Shown: positions 61,401 to 64,000 of the stretch, in pieces
Layout of the letters: every line of letters starts with the position of its first letter
How positions within the stretch are numbered: the first letter of the stretch is position 1
Source: Clavelina lepadiformis
Taxonomy: Eukaryota > Chordata > Ascidiacea > Aplousobranchia > Clavelinidae
Assembly: GCF_947623445.1 (NCBI RefSeq)
Contig: NC_135246.1
Span: 14,491,856-14,555,855, forward strand
DNA: 64,000 bases
Direction: 5' to 3'
Notes under the pieces: generated by a model
Told to the model about the DNA's origin: nothing
Databases searched by the model: none
What the model saw: the letters and a program-made list of their open reading frames with translations, nothing else
Program-made: the position numbers and the translations under genes

Positions 61401-63919
61401 CACGTAAAATGCATGAGCATGAGGGTAAATAACAACCTGCATGAGAGGAAGAAAATCGTGGAATTCGAGAAAGGTTTTCTTGCCCTTGGACATCATCTTC
61501 ACAAATCGCGAGGCATCGTCGTGACAAGATGAGCTAACTCTAAATCACAATAAAAACTTGTATTAATGGATTCAAGCACACTTAACGTTTGGTTTGGGGT
61601 TAAGACTGTCCCGAAAACCGGTGTCTTAAACAAGATAAGAACTTCCAATTGTCAAATTTAATAAAAATTCCCCAAACGAACAAACTGTCAACCCTTCCTA
61701 ATTGTCTGTTTTAAATGTGGCTTCCTTCATCAAATCCACCCACTTACCTTTTCCACATAGAGATTAGGTCACTCTTGGTAACAGTATCAGAATCACCCTT
61801 GACTGCAGCATTGAATACGGGAACTTTCCAATATTCCGAGTAACCGCAAGCCTGTGAGTTAAAACTAATTTGTGACATCCGAGCTTGGCTTGATACTAAT
61901 TCTTTACTGGAAGCAAGTGGTCCATAACGGTACCACCCATAGAAAACCGCACAAATGACAGTGATGATGAGTTTTGTGTATTAAAAAATATGCACTTACT
62001 TTTGCTATGGGTGTCAGTTCCCTTCTGTGAAGACGGTCCTTGCCGGTTTGTTGGAAAGCTTCACTTATTTTTCTCAACGTCGCTTTGATTTCATCTGAAT
62101 GATGGGCATAGCAATATGTTAGATTAAAATGCTTAACAGTGATTTATAAAGAAAGTGATTTATAATAAATGATACTGTGATCAGCAAATTCAAAAAAGGC
62201 GTAAGACCCTAATGTTGCTCGCGGTGTGACTGCGGTTGTGATATTCTCTGAAACGGCGAAGGATATCGCGATGATCGTGTATTATTATTATTTGGAATAA
62301 AATCATGTGGTTAGGCGGAGGTCACCGTTGAACAAACCGGAAAATTGGATAGAAAATTAATTCCATAGAAATCAGCATGGAAAAGAAGCATTGCAGGTTA
62401 TTTTGAGGAACTGGATTTTATCCTGGATTGCGTCAATGCGATGGCAAGTGTATGCGGTAGGCAGAGCTGCATGTTAAGATCAATCGATCTTATTTCGAGC
62501 ATTTCTTTAACGTATCAAGCACGACTTTCTGCGGTAACAAGCTTATGTATATTGCAATATGATATTGCTTTTGTAAATAAAAATCGATCAAAATGCGCAC
62601 GAGGCAGCTGTTCATACAGTGCGTTGGATTTCGCAACAAGTTATTCATAAATAACAGCCACCGTACAGTGCAACGTGCAGACGTCACCATTGGGGTATAT
62701 TTGCATTTCGACATTTGTCGTGCATATTATTCTGTTTCCGTGAAACAAGTTTTATCACTCTGTAACGAGTTGGTTACAACACAGGTGTTTGTGACATCAC
62801 AATCACTTACCAGTACATCTCGGCTTTCCTCCAGGATAGTAGAACCTTGGAATCTTTGCGCTCGACTCTGTTGCCTTTTCCTCCGGCTTTGTTTTTAAGG
62901 GAGACTCGTTGGAGGAGTCTGTGTTCTGTAAACAAATATAAACAATGAATTAAAATATACGCCATTTAACAATGGTGAAATAACTGATTAGGCTTAAATA
63001 TCGGGTAAGTACAGTACAAGATTAAACACACACACACATACACACACCTAGTTTGTAAAGAATCAGTGTATCAGTGCATACATCTCACAACAACACATTG
63101 CAAAGTTGGCAATACGAAATGTTTTTGCATACAAGTCTTCTAATTGCAAGAGCTTAGATTTGGAGTAAGTATCAGAGGAAACCGGAAAAAAGAAATGACA
63201 AGGAACAGAGGGCATAGTGCGCTAAATAGGTTGCCAGTTTTGGTGAATTGATAACAAAACTGCATAATACAGAACTTCGCTTCACCAACGCATTAATTCA
63301 AAAACTTAAGACAAGGCTTGAACTGATAATGGTGAGAGACACAATACCAGGAAGTCCACTTAGTTCGTCAATTTTCGTTTCTCTTGTCAACAAACTTGCA
63401 GGCATGAAAATTTGTCCAGCAAAAAGTAAAACTGCTTGTTTCATATTTTCATTCCAGATATAGATTTTGCAAACCGAATATCAGCGATCATAGTGATACT
63501 TGTTTAAAGCATACATCGAATATAACTCACTCAACGAAGCACCAATAACCATGGTCGTTGTAATGAAAAACGTGGTGTATTAGTTTGATGAATTAATTTC
63601 CGGTAAAAACGTCAAACACAACAATACGGTCACGAAGCGAAAACTAACACAAATTACGACCTTCGACAAAGCCTTTGTTCAACCCACAGCTTATACACCT
63701 CGATAAAAGGCTTACGAGAAAGCGAAAATATGACATAAGAACATGCCATATGGGGAAGTATCACAACCAAGATTAACGTAAGACGGTCTCGATACTCACT
63801 TTGCTTGGTGCCATTATGGCATGCATGAGATTTTCAATTAGAGGGATAGCGTATCTCTCGTAAGACACACCGTCCTCTGCTGTTGTTCGCATACCCGATG
63901 ATTGAACGTAGGAGGGCAT
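58439..63919 (-). CDS. PPP2R3: PP2A regulatory subunit B'' (PPP2R3, PR72/PR48 type)
   Basis: Thirteen exons, right to left: 63800-63919, 62811-62925, 62000-62094, 61748-61851, 61437-61539, 61051-61125, 60821-60907, 60365-60521, 59837-59978, 59433-59577, 59082-59231, 58732-58841, 58439-58574; 512 aa, near the 529 of human PR72. Landmarks are [94 protein letters not shown] and ANVFFDTFF-like [21 protein letters not shown]-hand 1 is at 267-278 (DTDHD) and EF-hand 2 at 342-353 ([12 protein letters not shown]), both with calcium ligands. The subunit binds the PP2A A/C core and gives calcium-sensitive substrate choice. The A, B or C paralogue cannot be decided. One donor is unusual (GTCCGT after 59082). 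Longer 5' isoforms could start outside the window. Confidence 0.97.
63026..63048. repeat. CA microsatellite
   Basis: About eleven CA units with one CATA interruption, in the first intron of PPP2R3. Confidence 0.85.
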
Positions 63920-64000
63920 TTAACACACAGTCACACACAGTATTAACGACAACCTTGCGCAAGACTTGCTTACTGCGCTATAAATAATGCAAATTATTAA

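Noticed and set aside
1-64000. CRISPR arrays, rRNA, bacterial operons, retroviral or Polinton-type elements
   Set aside because: No spaced repeats, rRNA cores, Shine-Dalgarno-led operons, long terminal repeats or capsid/integrase frames were seen.

Overview
The window looks like genomic DNA of an invertebrate chordate, most probably an ascidian tunicate. Genes are split into many short exons with introns of roughly 0.1-2.6 kb. The intergenic DNA is AT-rich. The recognisable proteins (Sec62, FoxL2, a Hand-family bHLH factor, the PR72-type PP2A B'' subunit) are animal orthologues of chordate type. The assignment to tunicates is an inference; species was not determined. Gene models were built by hand from reading frames, GT/AG sites and phase continuity.

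Layout. 1-2122: no supported gene. 2123-4722 (-): secreted protein with two CUB domains. 7063-11162 (+): six-exon basic protein of unknown function. 15026-22531 (+): 13-exon secreted protease with two trefoil domains and a complete trypsin domain. 24000-30424 (-): 11-exon, probably GPI-anchored protein built from two copies of a four-exon cysteine-rich module that I do not recognise. One intron of this gene holds a hAT MITE. Its first intron holds an antisense retroposed zinc-knuckle ORF with an A-rich tail and an 11-bp target duplication. 31713-32745: internally deleted piggyBac element. 34161-39876 (-): SEC62, with two hAT MITEs in one minisatellite and a tRNA-like SINE in another intron. 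46416-48125 (-): single-exon FOXL2. 54460-55863 (-): three-exon Hand-family bHLH gene. 58439-63919 (-): 13-exon PPP2R3 (PP2A B'' subunit), with its start codon close to the window edge.

The genes do not form one pathway. From 34 kb onward four conserved single-copy-type genes lie on the minus strand, and FOXL2 and the Hand gene sit in long non-coding flanks typical of developmental regulators. The first 30 kb is richer in secreted, modular extracellular proteins. The best candidate for something undescribed is the 24.0-30.4 kb gene: its duplicated module has near-identical exons, and one copy has lost two cysteines together. Second are the retroposed zinc-knuckle ORF with an unusual C-terminal cysteine cluster and the trefoil-trefoil-trypsin architecture. 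No rRNA, functional tRNA, CRISPR array or retroviral element was seen.
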